64,000 nucleotides of DNA from Pyricularia pennisetigena (lineage: Eukaryota; Ascomycota; Sordariomycetes; Magnaporthales; Pyriculariaceae). The position numbers and the translations under genes are program-made. This document shows, one piece after another, positions 11,501-22,253 of this stretch; position 1 is the first letter of the stretch, and every line of letters begins with the position of its first letter. Under the pieces are notes generated by a model, which saw only the letters and a program-made list of their open reading frames with translations, did no database searches and had not been told where the DNA came from. The DNA is taken from positions 7,730,032 through 7,794,031 of the forward strand of contig NC_043741.1 of the NCBI RefSeq assembly GCF_004337985.1, given 5' to 3'.

Positions 11501-12910
11501 GACGTTAAAAACGCGTTTTTACACGCAAATATCGATACCGAAATATATATAAAGTTACCTACAGGGCTATATACAGATAAAAAGTATATAAATAAAGTGG
11601 GTAAATTAAATAAAGCCCTATATGGTTTAAAACAAGCGCCTAGATTTTGGTATAAATACTTTACCAAAACGCTGATAAAGTTAGGTTTTACTGTTTTCCC
11701 ATACGACGAAGGCGTATATATAAACCAAAATAATAATAGCGAATTTTTTGGTATTATTATGGTTTGCCACGTCGACGATATTTTGGCATTTAATGCTAAT
11801 TTATCGTTGTTGGATATTCTTTATAAAAAATTATCCAAATATATAAAAATAGAATGTATGGGACCTGTATCCAATTTTTTGGGTAACAGGATAACTATAT
11901 ATAAAAACAATAAAACCGCTTTTATTAGCCAGGAAGATTATACCAATAAAATATTGAATAAATTCAATATTATGAATAACGAAAAACCTTCTACCATTCC
12001 GGGGGTACCAGGTTTAAAATTCGATATAAATAAACATAAAGCTACAAAAGAGGAAATCAAAGATTTCCAACAGAAAGTAGGTTCATTACTATATTTAGTA
12101 ATAAAAAGCCGCCCAGATATTACATATTGCACGTGCCTAGCCGCCAGATTTATGGCTAATCCTGGGGTTGAACATTTCAAGATTTTTGAAAATGTTTTTA
12201 AATATTTGCTGAAAAATCCCACTTTTGGCCTACAAAATAACGTTAATAATATATCCCAATATAACGTTAACAATAACGGATCCAATAACAATAACGTTAA
12301 CGAAAAGTCAATAAATAATATAAATAATATAAATAATATAAAGCTGCAGCATAAAAGCCAGAAAAATAACGATAATATATTATTTATTAAGGGATATACA
12401 GACTTTAATTGGGTTAACGACCTAAATTAAAAACGTTCCACTACTGGATATATATTTAGCCTGTCCAACAGTTATAACATAAATAACGATAATAATATAA
12501 TAAGTTGGACTTCTTAACTTCAGAAACCGGTAGCTTTATCGTCGACTGAAGCTGAGTATATGGCTTTACGGGACGCCGTTAAAGAAGCCATATATTTAAA
12601 TAATATGCTAAATTATATAAATAATGATTTAAAGTTGGGCTTTAACATTAAAACCCCTTTAATTTTAGTGGATAATACGTCTACCATAAAGCTCGCGGAA
12701 AACCCGGAATTTCATAAAAGATCTAAACATATCGATATAATATATCATTTTAACCGCGAAGCTATAAATAATAATTTAGTTGAGTTGAAATATATACCAA
12801 CTAAATTAAATATAGCTGATTTTTTAACCAAATCAGTACCCGGAACTTTGCACAAGGATCTATTATCCTATGCAAATGTTAATAACGGTGCAGAAAATAA
12901 CCATAAATAA
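8507..12910 (+). pseudogene. gag-pol of copia A, one frame broken only by stop codons
   Basis: From the ATG at 8507 the same frame can be followed to the stop at 12908-12910 (1,467 codons). Gag of the copia UBN2 type is at about 8507-9200. A zinc-knuckle is not seen. The protease has its active-site motif changed to INSAAT (about 9434). GAG-pre-integrase and integrase are at about 9830-10750 (YVKYGHIGL, CEICLTAKSNR, HSDLGG, FTDNGGGY). Reverse transcriptase is at 11159-12060 (KNAFLHANI, LYGLKQAPRFWY, VCHVDDILAF). RNase H is at about 12385-12860 (RSTTGYIF, LSSTEAEYMALRD, SKHIDIIYHF). In-frame stops include 8582, 9059, 9065, 9092, 10190, about 10277 and 10292, about 10574, about 10691, 12428 and about 12515. 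Most sit where CAA, CAG or CGA/TGG are expected. An Asn-rich spacer lies between integrase and RT (10780-11000). It is not translatable as it stands. Confidence 0.9.
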
Positions 12911-12960
12911 ATAAAACGTATCCACTCGATAATTTGTTTATTATTTTATATAATAAATAA

Positions 12961-12972
12961 ATTACGGGGGTA
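12961..12972 (+). other. Polypurine tract of copia A
   Basis: ATTACGGGGGTA lies directly before the 3' LTR, the position and composition expected for the plus-strand primer. Confidence 0.7.
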
Positions 12973-13629
12973 TGTGAACATGGCTAGCGCAGGGCTCATT
13001 ATATTAGCTACCCTGCATTATTTTATAACGGCTAGCATGGGCTAATTTTATTAGTCACCCTGCATCGAATAAATAAATAAATAACAAATAAAACGTATAC
13101 GCGTTTATACACACAAAGCTTTATATATCACGTCTTTGTTTATAGTTTCAACAACAAAACAAATACGTCATATATAATCTAGCTTAATGGTATAATGCAC
13201 GTACCATAACTTATATCATATATACGTTGTTAAAGCGCGTGGGTTCGAATCCCGTTATAGTCGCAGATTTTCTGTGCATACATAAGCACAATAGGCCGTT
13301 AGGTTTAATGGGCCGTTAGGCTCAATAGGTCGGCAGGTCAGTCACATGAATAAGGCCAAATCATGTGACGTGACCCCGCATTCCGGACATCCGGATCGAA
13401 AATTTGCATTTACGGATTCGAACACGTAATTTACAACTTAACCTTAGATTTATCACTTTTATACCTTTATCGATTCAACGATTTAACGAATCGATTGTGC
13501 AACAATATATTATCTCTATTATCCGCTAGCAGACGGTTATCTGCCATTTCAACGTTCCATCAGCCTTATACGTGATCCACTTTTCCCCGCGTTTAAGATT
13601 AAGCTTATTCTATCTCGTACCTCCTCACA
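12973..13629 (+). repeat. 3' LTR of copia A
   Basis: 657 bp, same ends as the 5' LTR, about 95 percent identical, with only transitions between them. It is less RIP-affected at several sites (for example TAATGG, CATCAGCC), so the two LTRs were mutated partly independently. Confidence 0.95.
13176..13267 (+). other. tRNA-like segment within the copia A 3' LTR
   Basis: TAGCTTAATGGTATAATGC and GTGGGTTCGAATCCC again appear with the same spacing, then GTTATAGTCGCAG. This copy is the closest of the three to a tRNA D-arm plus T-arm, but no full cloverleaf is evident. Confidence 0.5.
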
Positions 13630-13634
13630 AAGGA
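13630..13634. repeat. Right 5-bp target duplication AAGGA of copia A
   Basis: Exact repeat of 7457-7461. Confidence 0.92.
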
Positions 13635-15520
13635 AATATAACCCGTGGAAGGCGCGGGCGTAATATTAATAATACGAGTTTTATAAACGCGATTATCCCA
13701 AAGGGAAAGGACGTGGTATACGGAGATAATAATATTTATTTATAATAAATATATACCGAAAACCGGATATTCGTTCCAGGTTTCTAATTATAATTAGCGT
13801 TTTTATTAACGTTCCTACCTAATTAATAAAATACGTTGGAAAACGGTAACTATAATTATAAAATATTGCACGAAATTATCGCGGCGGTAATATAATAGAA
13901 AAAACCGGATAAAAAGGTTCAACCGTATAAAAACGACTTTGTATTTGCGCCGAAGGTTTGGAAAAAATTTATAACGCACCCGGATAAAAAGCAGTTTTTG
14001 AAAGCAGCGAAAACGGAATGGATAAATTTTGAAAAAAAGGAAATTTGGGAAATAACCTTTAAATTGAACTGCATTATAAAACCCGTACCGTTTATACGGG
14101 TATTTACGTATAAATTCGACAAAAACGGTTACTTTAAACGCTATAAAGTACGGTTCGTGGTAAAAAGTAATTAATAAACGCCCAATACGTTTGAAAATAT
14201 TTACGCGGCGATATTGGCCGCACAAAATTTCAAATTAATATTAGCTTTAATGGCGTATTTCGACTTCGAGGCGATTTAAATCGATATAAATAACGTTTTC
14301 CTTAACGTAACGTTTAATATAAATAAACCAATGTTTTGCACCGCATTAAAAAGGTTTAATAAAAAAATATTGTATTTAAACTACGAAAAACGTTTTACGG
14401 TACAAGGGAATTACCCAAATTTTGGTACGAAAAGCTTTAAAAACGTTACAAAATTTGGGATTTAAACCAGTGGGTAATAAACCATGCATATGCGTATTTA
14501 TATAAAACAGGGTTATTGTAATTTTTTTCGTAAACGATATAATCGTATTATATGCCGTAAAATACGCTAGAAATGGTAAAGCGGTTGTCGACGGTTTAAA
14601 GGCTAAATACGAATTACGGGAGGGGCAGCTTTTTTGGTTTTTTGGGATACGCATACTGCGAAATAAAAAACAACGCACAGCGATTTTATTGCACGATTCG
14701 TATATCGAAAAAATCGCCATACGTTTTAAATTTATAAAAAGTTTAAAATACCCGCTAACGCCATTACTAAAAAGTTTTAGAATAAAATACAAAAGGAACG
14801 TAATTCCAAACGAGGTTAAAATTTACCAGGAAATGGTAGGGTTTATTTTATATACCGTAATTATATTTAAACCAAACGTTGCGCACGCAGTATTAGTATT
14901 TTTTAAATTTTTTACTAATCCGAATCCTTTCTATAAACGTTTAACCAAAAGATTATTGCTTTATCTATATAGTACGAAGCTTTTGGGGGTAAAGTACGGA
15001 ACGAGCGACTAAAATTAGGATTTTATACTCGCAAATAACGCATTTTTCGGCGACGATTTAAATACGAGGAAATTTTTAGAAAAATACGTAATAATGCTAT
15101 TCGGAAAAGCTATTAATTGGAGGGCGGTAAGGTAAACCACGGTAATAACGTTTACAATAAAGGTAAAATTATACGTACTATCGAAAGCGGCCAAAAGAAT
15201 TATGGTTTTAAAGCGGATTTTGAAGGAAATATAGCTAAATTTCGGCTAGCTTTGGAATTTATATTACGATAACAAATAAACGGTTCGCCTAATCGTTGAT
15301 AAAAACTTTCGCATTAATATCAACCTGCGTTCTATAAATATATAAAATATATGGTTTGAATAGGAGCACGTTAAAAAGAATTTCCACGTTACCTATTTTA
15401 AAACAGAATTTATATTTGCAAACGGATTTATTAAATCGCTATCGATCCCCAAATTCGAGTATTTCAGGGTATTTTTAAATTTTTATAACGTTTAGCAAAA
15501 TTTGAAAGGGAATTCGGAAA
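13630..15520 (+). mobile_element. Copia family B, 3' portion (reverse transcriptase, RNase H), heavily decayed
   Basis: This continues the element cut at 7461. RT pieces are at about 13915-14175 (FKLNCIIKPVP-like stretch, then FKRYKVRFVVK) and about 14240-14580 (ALMAYFDFEAI, INNVFLNVTF). The connection region is at 14689-15012 (DSYIEKIAIRFK, YQEMVGFILYTVIIFKPNVAHA). RNase H is at about 15020-15510 (DDLNTRKFLEKYV, then EHVKKNFHVTYFKTEFIFANG). Copia A is thus inserted between the integrase and RT regions of copia B. I could not find its 3' LTR. Confidence 0.8.
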
Positions 15521-17566
15521 CACGGTAAAAAATATAACATTAAATAACGCGTATTAAACCTATTAAAAAAAGAATAATGACAAAAAATAACGAATATATA
15601 AAATAACGAATATTTAAGGCCGAAATTTACCCATAAAAAAACCTAATAGCGGGCGCCAGCGCCGCCAGGAAATAATATAAAATAAATGCCCGTAATGGTT
15701 TAATTATTAAAAATTATACCCATTATTACTGGTACGCCATTTATAATAATTAACCCCCATCCCATTTAAATACCACGAAATAACGCCTTTTTTGCGTTTT
15801 ACGGCGCAAAAAGAACACCAAAAACCCCTTTTACGGGTTTTAGCGCAGGAATATTCCTCGTTTAAAAAATTGCCAATTTTTTTGTTTGGGATTCGGTTTA
15901 ATCCCGGAAATAATACGTAATTACGTTCCGAAAAAATTGGATTTTTTTGGCGGGGGTACGCGGCGATATAAAAAACGTTTGGTCTAAATCGCGCGCGGCG
16001 TATTTAAACAATCCCCCAATTAGGAAAAAAAAACAGGTATACCCATTTCGGTAATTCCAATAACGCGGTAAACGCGTTCCCCGCGCACGGGAACGCACGC
16101 CGGGTTAATTAACGTATAAACCGGTCGCAATTCCGGATAAATACGTTTTTGTATACCCGAAATATGGTACTGGGCGATTTATAAAATCGTTTAAGCGTAT
16201 ATAACGGGGGCGAAAATAACGCGATTACGTTACGTGGGTTAATTTACGTTATTTATAAATAAACGTTTTAAAATAGGGGAAATATTTACGAAACGGAAGG
16301 GGCGGTTATCGCTATTTGTTTTTTTTTATTTTCCTCCTCCTCCTCCGTTTTTTCCTTCCTTTTCCTTTTTATATTTTTCGGTTTTTATATATACGGTTAA
16401 TATTACCCCACGTTTTTGAATACGGTTTAAGAATAATTTACGGTAGTTTTATCGCCGCGCGCGTTTTTAATACGCCCGTAAACGGTTTTAAAAACGGCGG
16501 TTTGGGTAAGCGCGGGGGCGGGTTCGGCAGCAGTAAAAATAGGGGCGGATTTGGTAGGTTTTTCCGTAATAACGGGGGGCGCAACGGGGGCGGGCGTAGG
16601 GTCGGTAGGACCCCCAATTATTGGTATTTCGGTAATAATTTCCGCGGTTAACGTTTTGGAAATTACCGTTTTAGCGGGGATAGCGGCGGGGGCCACGTCG
16701 GTAACCGCAAAAGCGGCGCCAGCAACGGCGGCGAAATAAGTTTATATTTTACCGTTAATTTAACGTTATAAAATCGGTGGTAAAATAAATTATACCCCTT
16801 AATTTTTAATTTCCCGTTGGGAAAATTGAAAAACGCGTTGCAATTGCAGCGTTTCGGCGGTATTGGTTCGTTTATATATATATATAGGGTGCGCGTTAAT
16901 TATATCGCACGTTCGGAAACCCGTTAAAACGTAAATAAAAATTTATAATTATATACGCTTTTCGGCGCGACCAAATTAATTCCCGTTAATAAAAATAAAA
17001 GAAACATTATATTATACCTGCTAACCAGCGCTTAACCGGTATTTAACGCATACCGCGGTTTACGCGTAGCGTAACCCGCCAAATAAACGAAAAAAGACCT
17101 ATTTTTGTTATTATTATTATTATTATTGGTACTAATATCGACGTTAGCAGGCGCGCAAATTGTTAAACGCAAAATATAAGGCGTAAGCGATTATTTACAA
17201 ATTGGGTATTTGGGTATAAAATGAGGATTAAAATTAAAATTTCGATTTAAAAAAGCGAACGAAATATATATTCGCCGTATATTTACCAATTTTATTGTAA
17301 ATTATCATCGTTACTTACACAATAGGGGGTATAATATTACGGATTCGTCGTTATTAAAAAGGGTTTACCGTTTGCGTTAAATATAATAAAAAACGTTAAA
17401 GGCTGGTAAAACCCGTTTGCGGCGCGCGTTATACCGCTACCGTTTATTAGCATTATAAATTTCCTTTATTTACGTAAATAAATATATATAAATATTGGCC
17501 TTAAAGGCTTTATATAATTATATAAACAGTTGATTTTATTTATTTACGTAAAGTTAACTGGGGGTG
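15521..17566. other. AT-rich RIP-type relic with no assignable gene
   Basis: The DNA is rich in TAA/TTA and depleted in CA/TG, like the neighbouring elements. No domain could be recognised on either strand. A local GC-rich patch at about 16430-16740 is free of stops on the minus strand for 89 codons and reads as low-complexity Pro/Ala/Thr. It could be remnant gag or simple sequence. The stretch ends at 17556-17566 with AACTGGGGGTG, which looks like a polypurine tract next to the TGTTGCAG end at 17567. Confidence 0.45.
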
Positions 17567-17685
17567 TGTTGCAGTAAATAGATTTTGGTATTATATAACC
17601 AAATAAGCTTAGTCAGCGCTGTGCACACCATAAAAGCGCTGCCACGCTCGTTAGCCTAGATAGCGCACCCTACCTAAATATATGG

Positions 17686-17694
17686 CTCTCCTAC
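17686..17694. repeat. Left 9-bp target duplication of transposon copy 2
   Basis: CTCTCCTAC, repeated exactly at 19559-19567. Confidence 0.9.
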
Positions 17695-19558
17695 TAGTCT
17701 CAGGGCTCATCCCTGAAGCCCAAAGCTCCACAATTAATCCACTCCGTTCGCTTCGCTCCATTTCGTGGCTCAATTACGGCTTTGCAATGTATTTGTGGGT
17801 CCATCCAAAGAACGCTTTGGTTTAGGTCTGAGGACAATTTGTCGATTTTCGCCGTTTATGGCGGTATTTTTGGCCTTTTTTTAACCGAAACTCCTTTATT
17901 ATTCCACAACCACGTACAATATTGAAAAAATAAAATATCGTTGAAAATAGCGTTTAATACCGTTATTACCAGCGATTCGATTTATTTTTTTATTTGCTAT
18001 AATGGCCGAATTCGATACCATTTGCCCTTAATCCGTTTATGGCGGTACTGTTTTTTCGATTTTTTTCGATTTTCGATTTTTTTTAATATTATTTTTAATT
18101 TCTGACCAAATTTTATACTTTTTGCACGTGGAGGGTCGTATATATTTATATATTATTATGTTAATTTTTGGTGCATATACCATTCTATATAAGCAATTAA
18201 ATAAGCGGATAGGCAAAATACATACTTTTTTATATATAATTTATAATCGAAATTCGTTTATATTTTTACCAATTTTAACGATAACAAAACCAAAATTTTA
18301 GAAATTCGATTACGTATATAAACAAACGTCCAAATCCAATCCTACGTATAATATGGGTTTTAAAAACTATTTAATAAAAGAAAATGCTAAATGTATATTT
18401 TATAAATCTTTTTGCTTTATTTATTTAATTTTATATTATTTTTGTTTTGCGGCCAAATCCTGTGGTTTTTGCACGTAGGGGGTGGCATATATATACTTAA
18501 TATAACATTACACTTTTATACGTAGATCTAATTATTTTAGCCGTTAAATATGCGGATAGGTAAAATGTATCCAATTTTATATATATTTTGCAATCGAAAT
18601 GTTTTTATATTTTTACCAATTTTAACATTAATAAAACCAAAATTTGTGAAAGTGGATTATGTATATAAATAAACGTTAACGTGAAACCCGATTTACAATA
18701 CCGGCCCTTTTTATTTTTTTATAACAAAAAATGCCCAATTTGTGTTATTTTTATATTTTTTGCTTTATTTAATTAAATAAAATTTATAAAAAAAAAGCTT
18801 ATGTGAAATTTATTAACAAATTTACAATGGAATATATTAATCGAAAATATTTTCATTTTACCAATATTTGCGTAAATTATTTCATTTTTTAACAAATTAT
18901 TAATTTATATGAAAATATTAATAAAACTTTTATTTCAATCGATAATTGCATGTATTTTGCAGTATTAGGTCTACTAAGTTTTAAAAACTGTAATTTCACC
19001 TAAAGTTTCTATTATATACCATTATTTAAAATAAAAATTAAATATAATGAAAAATTACAGATTTTACTTAATATTTTAATATTTTTGCATATACAATGGC
19101 TATTAAAACGCGGCCGGCATTTAAATAATCAAAAAACTCCAATTAATTTAACGCAAATTACTATATATTTTTATAATTTTTATTTATTTTTTATTTAAAT
19201 ATTTAATTAAATATCATAGTTACACCATTTTCTTTTACTATCATAATACAAATATATTGTATATACCCGCTATAAACGGTAAAATACTACAAATTATCCT
19301 TATATTAATAAAATAATTATCAGCGATATCGCAATATTAGGTATATTATTAATAATACCGTTATAAACGGCGAAATGCGACAAATTATCGTTGGTGGTAC
19401 CGCCATAAACGGCGAAATGCGACAAAATGTCCTCAGACTAGAACGAGCGCGATCTTTTCGGCCAATGTAATTGGTCGAAAAGTTATATGGCTGAATGGTA
19501 TATGGAGCGCTCGGTCCCCACTGCGAAACAGGGGGGTCTAGTCTGAGCACTGAGACTA
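17695..19558 (-). mobile_element. Non-autonomous Mutator-like transposon, copy 2 (1,864 bp)
   Basis: Inverted relative to copy 1 at 2965-4771. It begins TAGTCTCAGGGCTC and ends GAGCACTGAGACTA, and is flanked by a perfect 9-bp duplication CTCTCCTAC. The cap sequences, the inner CTGAGGACA motif, the GCCGTTTATGGCGGTA-like boxes (about 17850, 18040, 19350, 19390) and the internal duplicated units (about 18120-18770) are all shared with copy 1. No transposase is visible, so any movement must have used an enzyme encoded elsewhere. The right-hand cap (about 19430-19558) has normal GC content, at the boundary of the RIP-affected block. Confidence 0.85.
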
Positions 19559-19567
19559 CTCTCCTAC
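19559..19567. repeat. Right 9-bp target duplication of transposon copy 2
   Basis: CTCTCCTAC, exact match to 17686-17694. Confidence 0.9.
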
Positions 19568-19676
19568 CACTTATGCAGATTGCACGTGTACGTTCGTGTG
19601 CGTCAGTTTTTATGGTGTGCACAGCGCTGATCAAGCTCCTCTGGTCATGTGATGCCAAGATCTATCTCCTGCAACA

Positions 19677-20001
19677 CTATGCAAGTGGGTTTAACCTTGG
19701 AGATCCATGACATGAAGTGGGGGTGCGGGAGCTTTTAGCCCCGCGATCCTCGGGGTGCTTTACAGCGAGTGTACATATGATGCAGATGCGGGCGGCCCAA
19801 GTCAATGCCGACAATGATCCCCCGCTCCGTCATGTCTGATTTCGAGAACATGTGAACAAGAAAACAGTTGATGCGTTGCATCAATCCAGTTATGAAAAAA
19901 AGTAAAACAAAATAAGAGTAAACATACTCATATGCTAGTTGAATCATGCAAAAATGGCAAGGAATTATTATTAAAAAAAAAAAAAAAAGTACTACAAAAC
20001 T
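19677..20001. other. Intergenic edge between repeat island and gene space
   Basis: GC content is normal. It would hold the 3' UTR of the dehydratase gene (minus strand). There is an A-run near 19972-19988 and no gene. Confidence 0.6.
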
Positions 20002-21455
20002 TCATGACGTCGTAAGCTCTTGCACCTTGTTCACCACCGCCTCCACGGCACCCTGCTTCTTCTCTTCAGCAGCAGCACCACTGCCAAGTGCCTTCATCGG
20101 CGCGGGGTTGACCCAAAACTCGCCGGGAATCATCTTGGCCCTGGCGGCAGGGTTGAGCGTCAAGCCGAAGCCCGGTTTGTCCAGGTCCTTGGGCGTTAAG
20201 AAGCCCTTGGACGGGATGATCTCGTCCATGAACAGGTCGCCAAACACGGGCAGCACGCTCTTGCCGTCGGACGAGTTGGCCAGGTACTCCTGGAAGGGCG
20301 TGTTGGGCTGCGACATGACAAAGTGGTAGCTGTAGGGGCCCGAGGCGTGCGGGACGACGGGGATGTCGTAGGCGGCCGCCATGGCCGAGACCTTGAGCAG
20401 CTCCGTCAGCCCGCCGAGCCACATGACGTCGGGCTGGATGATGTCGAGGTTGCGGCCCTCGACGAGCTTGCGGAAGCCGAAGCGCGAGTACTCGTGCTCG
20501 CCCGTCGTGAACTTGAGCGTGGGGTGAGCGCGCTTGATCTGCTCGAAGCCGTCCGTGTCGTCGGGCGACAAGCACTCCTCCCACCAGTTGATGTCCAGGT
20601 CCTTGCACTTCTCTACCAGCTCGATGGTGTACGACACGTTCAGGCTCATGTAGCAGTCCACCATCAGGGGGAAGTCTGGCCCGACGTCCTCGCGGTGCTT
20701 GCGGAGGAACTCGATGTTCTTCCTCATCCCGACGTGGCCCTCGTCGGGGCAGTACGGGAGCGGCACCTTGGCGCCCCAGAAGCCCATGTCGCGGGCAGCA
20801 GTTGGCTCGGGGCCCGTGCAGTAGAAGTTGAGCCGGTCCTTGGTCGCGCCGCCGATCATCTGGTAGACGGGCTCTTTGCGGATCTTGCCCAACAGGTCCC
20901 ACAGAGCGAGGTCGATGACTGATATGACGGCGATGGGGAGACCTTTGCGCCCGTAGAACATGGATGCGCGGTACATCTGCTCAAAGAGATGATTGGTCCT
21001 GCGCGGGTCGGCGCCGATGAGGAAGCGCTCAAAGTGTTGGTGGGTGAGCCAGCATGCGGGAGGACCTGTGGATTGACGGCGTGTTAGTCCGAGACCAGTC
21101 CTGATCATTTTGTCTATTGCTCACCTCCAAAGCCAGTTGCATAGCCAACAGTGCCATCAGTCGCCTCGATCTCGACAAAAAAGGAGCCCAAGACGTTGAT
21201 GCCCCAGCTTGTCCGAGATTTCCGGTACTCTTCCCATCTTGAGCACGGCGTCGAGATTGACGAGTCAATCAACCTGGTAGTTTGTAGCATGGGTCAGTAT
21301 TGCTCTGTTTGCTTCCAAAGAAATGCAACAATAGCAAGAGTTGCTGCCTACCAGTGTCCCCCTTTAACATTATGGTAATCGCCGCCTGAACCGACTCCGC
21401 CAATCACAAAAGACCTAACGGTCTTGATCGTGGGGAACTCTTTGACAGAAGTCAT
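20002..21455 (-). CDS. LRA2: L-rhamnonate dehydratase (enolase superfamily), 3 exons, 438 aa
   Basis: Predicted to dehydrate L-rhamnonate to 2-keto-3-deoxy-L-rhamnonate, the second step of the non-phosphorylated L-rhamnose route, in the cytosol. Exons: 21455-21352, 21273-21125, 21065-20002. Introns are 78 and 59 bp with GT..AG ends, and the lengths sum to 439 codons. The start ATG (21453-21455) begins MTSVKEFPTIKTV. Family features seen: GHWLIDSSI and SWGINVLGSFFVEIEA near the N-terminus, KVPLPY, the metal-ligand Asp in MVDCYMSLNV, Glu in WWEECL, GEHEYSRFGFR, and the catalytic His in PHASGPYSYHF. This pattern is that of bacterial RhmD and yeast LRA2 rather than galactonate or mandelate enzymes. 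The C-terminus carries an extra Ala/Lys-rich tail of about 30 residues. No other rhamnose gene is in the window, and the gene lies beside the RIP-marked island. Confidence 0.9.
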
Positions 21456-22102
21456 TGTGGACAATAAGGAGAAAGTCGCGAGAGACCAGAGACCAAAACG
21501 CTGTCAACTGTGACAAGCAAGTCGAGACGAAAGAAAAGGAAAAACCAAAAAAAAAAAAGCAGACGGGACTGGTTTTGTCATGTGGGCATGTAGGCCTAGG
21601 TAATGTACCTAGCCAAAGTCGTACTACCATAGTACAACCAGCCGTCCAAGGTTCGGCCTGCTTTAGTCTGGCTCGGGTTCAAGAGCTCCAAGTGCCGAAG
21701 CATTCTCGGGCGGCATTTGCCAGATGGAGGTTGACGCATGAGGAGGGAGGAATTGGTCCCCCAAAATGCCCTGAGTTCGGCAGCTCCGACGGCCAAGCAG
21801 CAAAGATAGTGGGGGAGGGGTTGCCGAGGGGAGAGTTTAGCTCGGGTTATTTTGCACCGACGTTATGGGCCTACCCACTACTTAATTGGGTGTGAGTATT
21901 GATTGGTTACTTGTTTATTTGTGGACATACGGGTAGAAAGATCTTGTGTACAACGTGGTGTAAATCGGGATGCAGCCAACGTTTTGCACAAAAATTTTAA
22001 AACACAATAGATCGCGTTGATTCTCCGCAAGCTTTTTTTTTTCAATTGTACTTTATACTGCGATTCATAGCCTAGGATTTGAAGTCCGGTGATTGTAATA
22101 TA
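21456..22102. other. Intergenic: upstream of LRA2, left flank of the Pot2-like transposon
   Basis: No gene recognised. It contains the promoter side of the dehydratase and ends at the TA target (22101-22102) of the transposon. Confidence 0.6.
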
Positions 22103-22144
22103 ACGTTGGGCTCCACATCTCCGACCCCCCTAAAGTCCGGCCCC
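22103..22144 (+). repeat. Left 42-bp terminal inverted repeat of the Pot2-like element
   Basis: Begins ACGTTGGGCTCCACATCTCC and is identical to the reverse complement of 23919-23960. Confidence 0.95.
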
Positions 22145-22253
22145 TAAAAATATCTACTCAGCCACGTCAACCCTTTGTTTTATTTTATAAATATCTAGAC
22201 GAATTTTTCACTTTAGAACTTGCATTTTGAAGATTCTTGCTCCAAACTTTCCA

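Larger units (their letters stand above)
7462..13629 (+). mobile_element. Structurally complete Ty1/copia retrotransposon, family A (6,168 bp), RIP-inactivated
   Basis: The element has two 657-bp LTRs starting TGTGAACATG and ending CCTCCTCACA, a single gag-pol frame in copia order (gag, protease, integrase, RT, RNase H), a purine-rich tract at 12961-12972 next to the 3' LTR, and a perfect AAGGA duplication. It sits inside copia B. Comparing the two LTRs by eye gives about 30 differences, all transitions, with no indels, and the gag-pol frame holds about eleven stops but no frameshift. That pattern fits RIP of a recent insertion rather than slow decay. A second LTR of the same family is at 2760-5238 in inverse orientation. 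The primer-binding site after 8118 was not matched to a tRNA. Confidence 0.95.
17567..19676. repeat. TGTTGCAG...CTGCAACA terminal-repeat unit (LTR or MITE), split by transposon copy 2
   Basis: The unit starts TGTTGCAG (17567) and ends CTGCAACA (19676). Without the inserted transposon it is about 237 bp. The first and last roughly 75 bp are inverted copies of each other, both containing GCGCTGTGCACACCATAAAA. The left arm shows many C-to-T and G-to-A changes against the right arm. A purine-rich tract just before it argues for a 3' LTR, while the long inverted arms argue for a MITE. No matching flanking duplication was found (left GGGTG, right CTATG). Confidence 0.6.

Noticed and set aside
16316..16739. 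Several overlapping frames in the AT-rich island
   Set aside because: Low-complexity sequence without domains. The open frames arise from a GC-rich simple-sequence patch.
2965..19558. Composite transposon bounded by the two 1.8-kb copies
   Set aside because: The two copies have different 9-bp target duplications on both of their own sides, so each inserted independently.
20323..20922. Plus-strand frame of about 199 codons
   Set aside because: Antisense shadow of the L-rhamnonate dehydratase, which has clear family motifs on the other strand.
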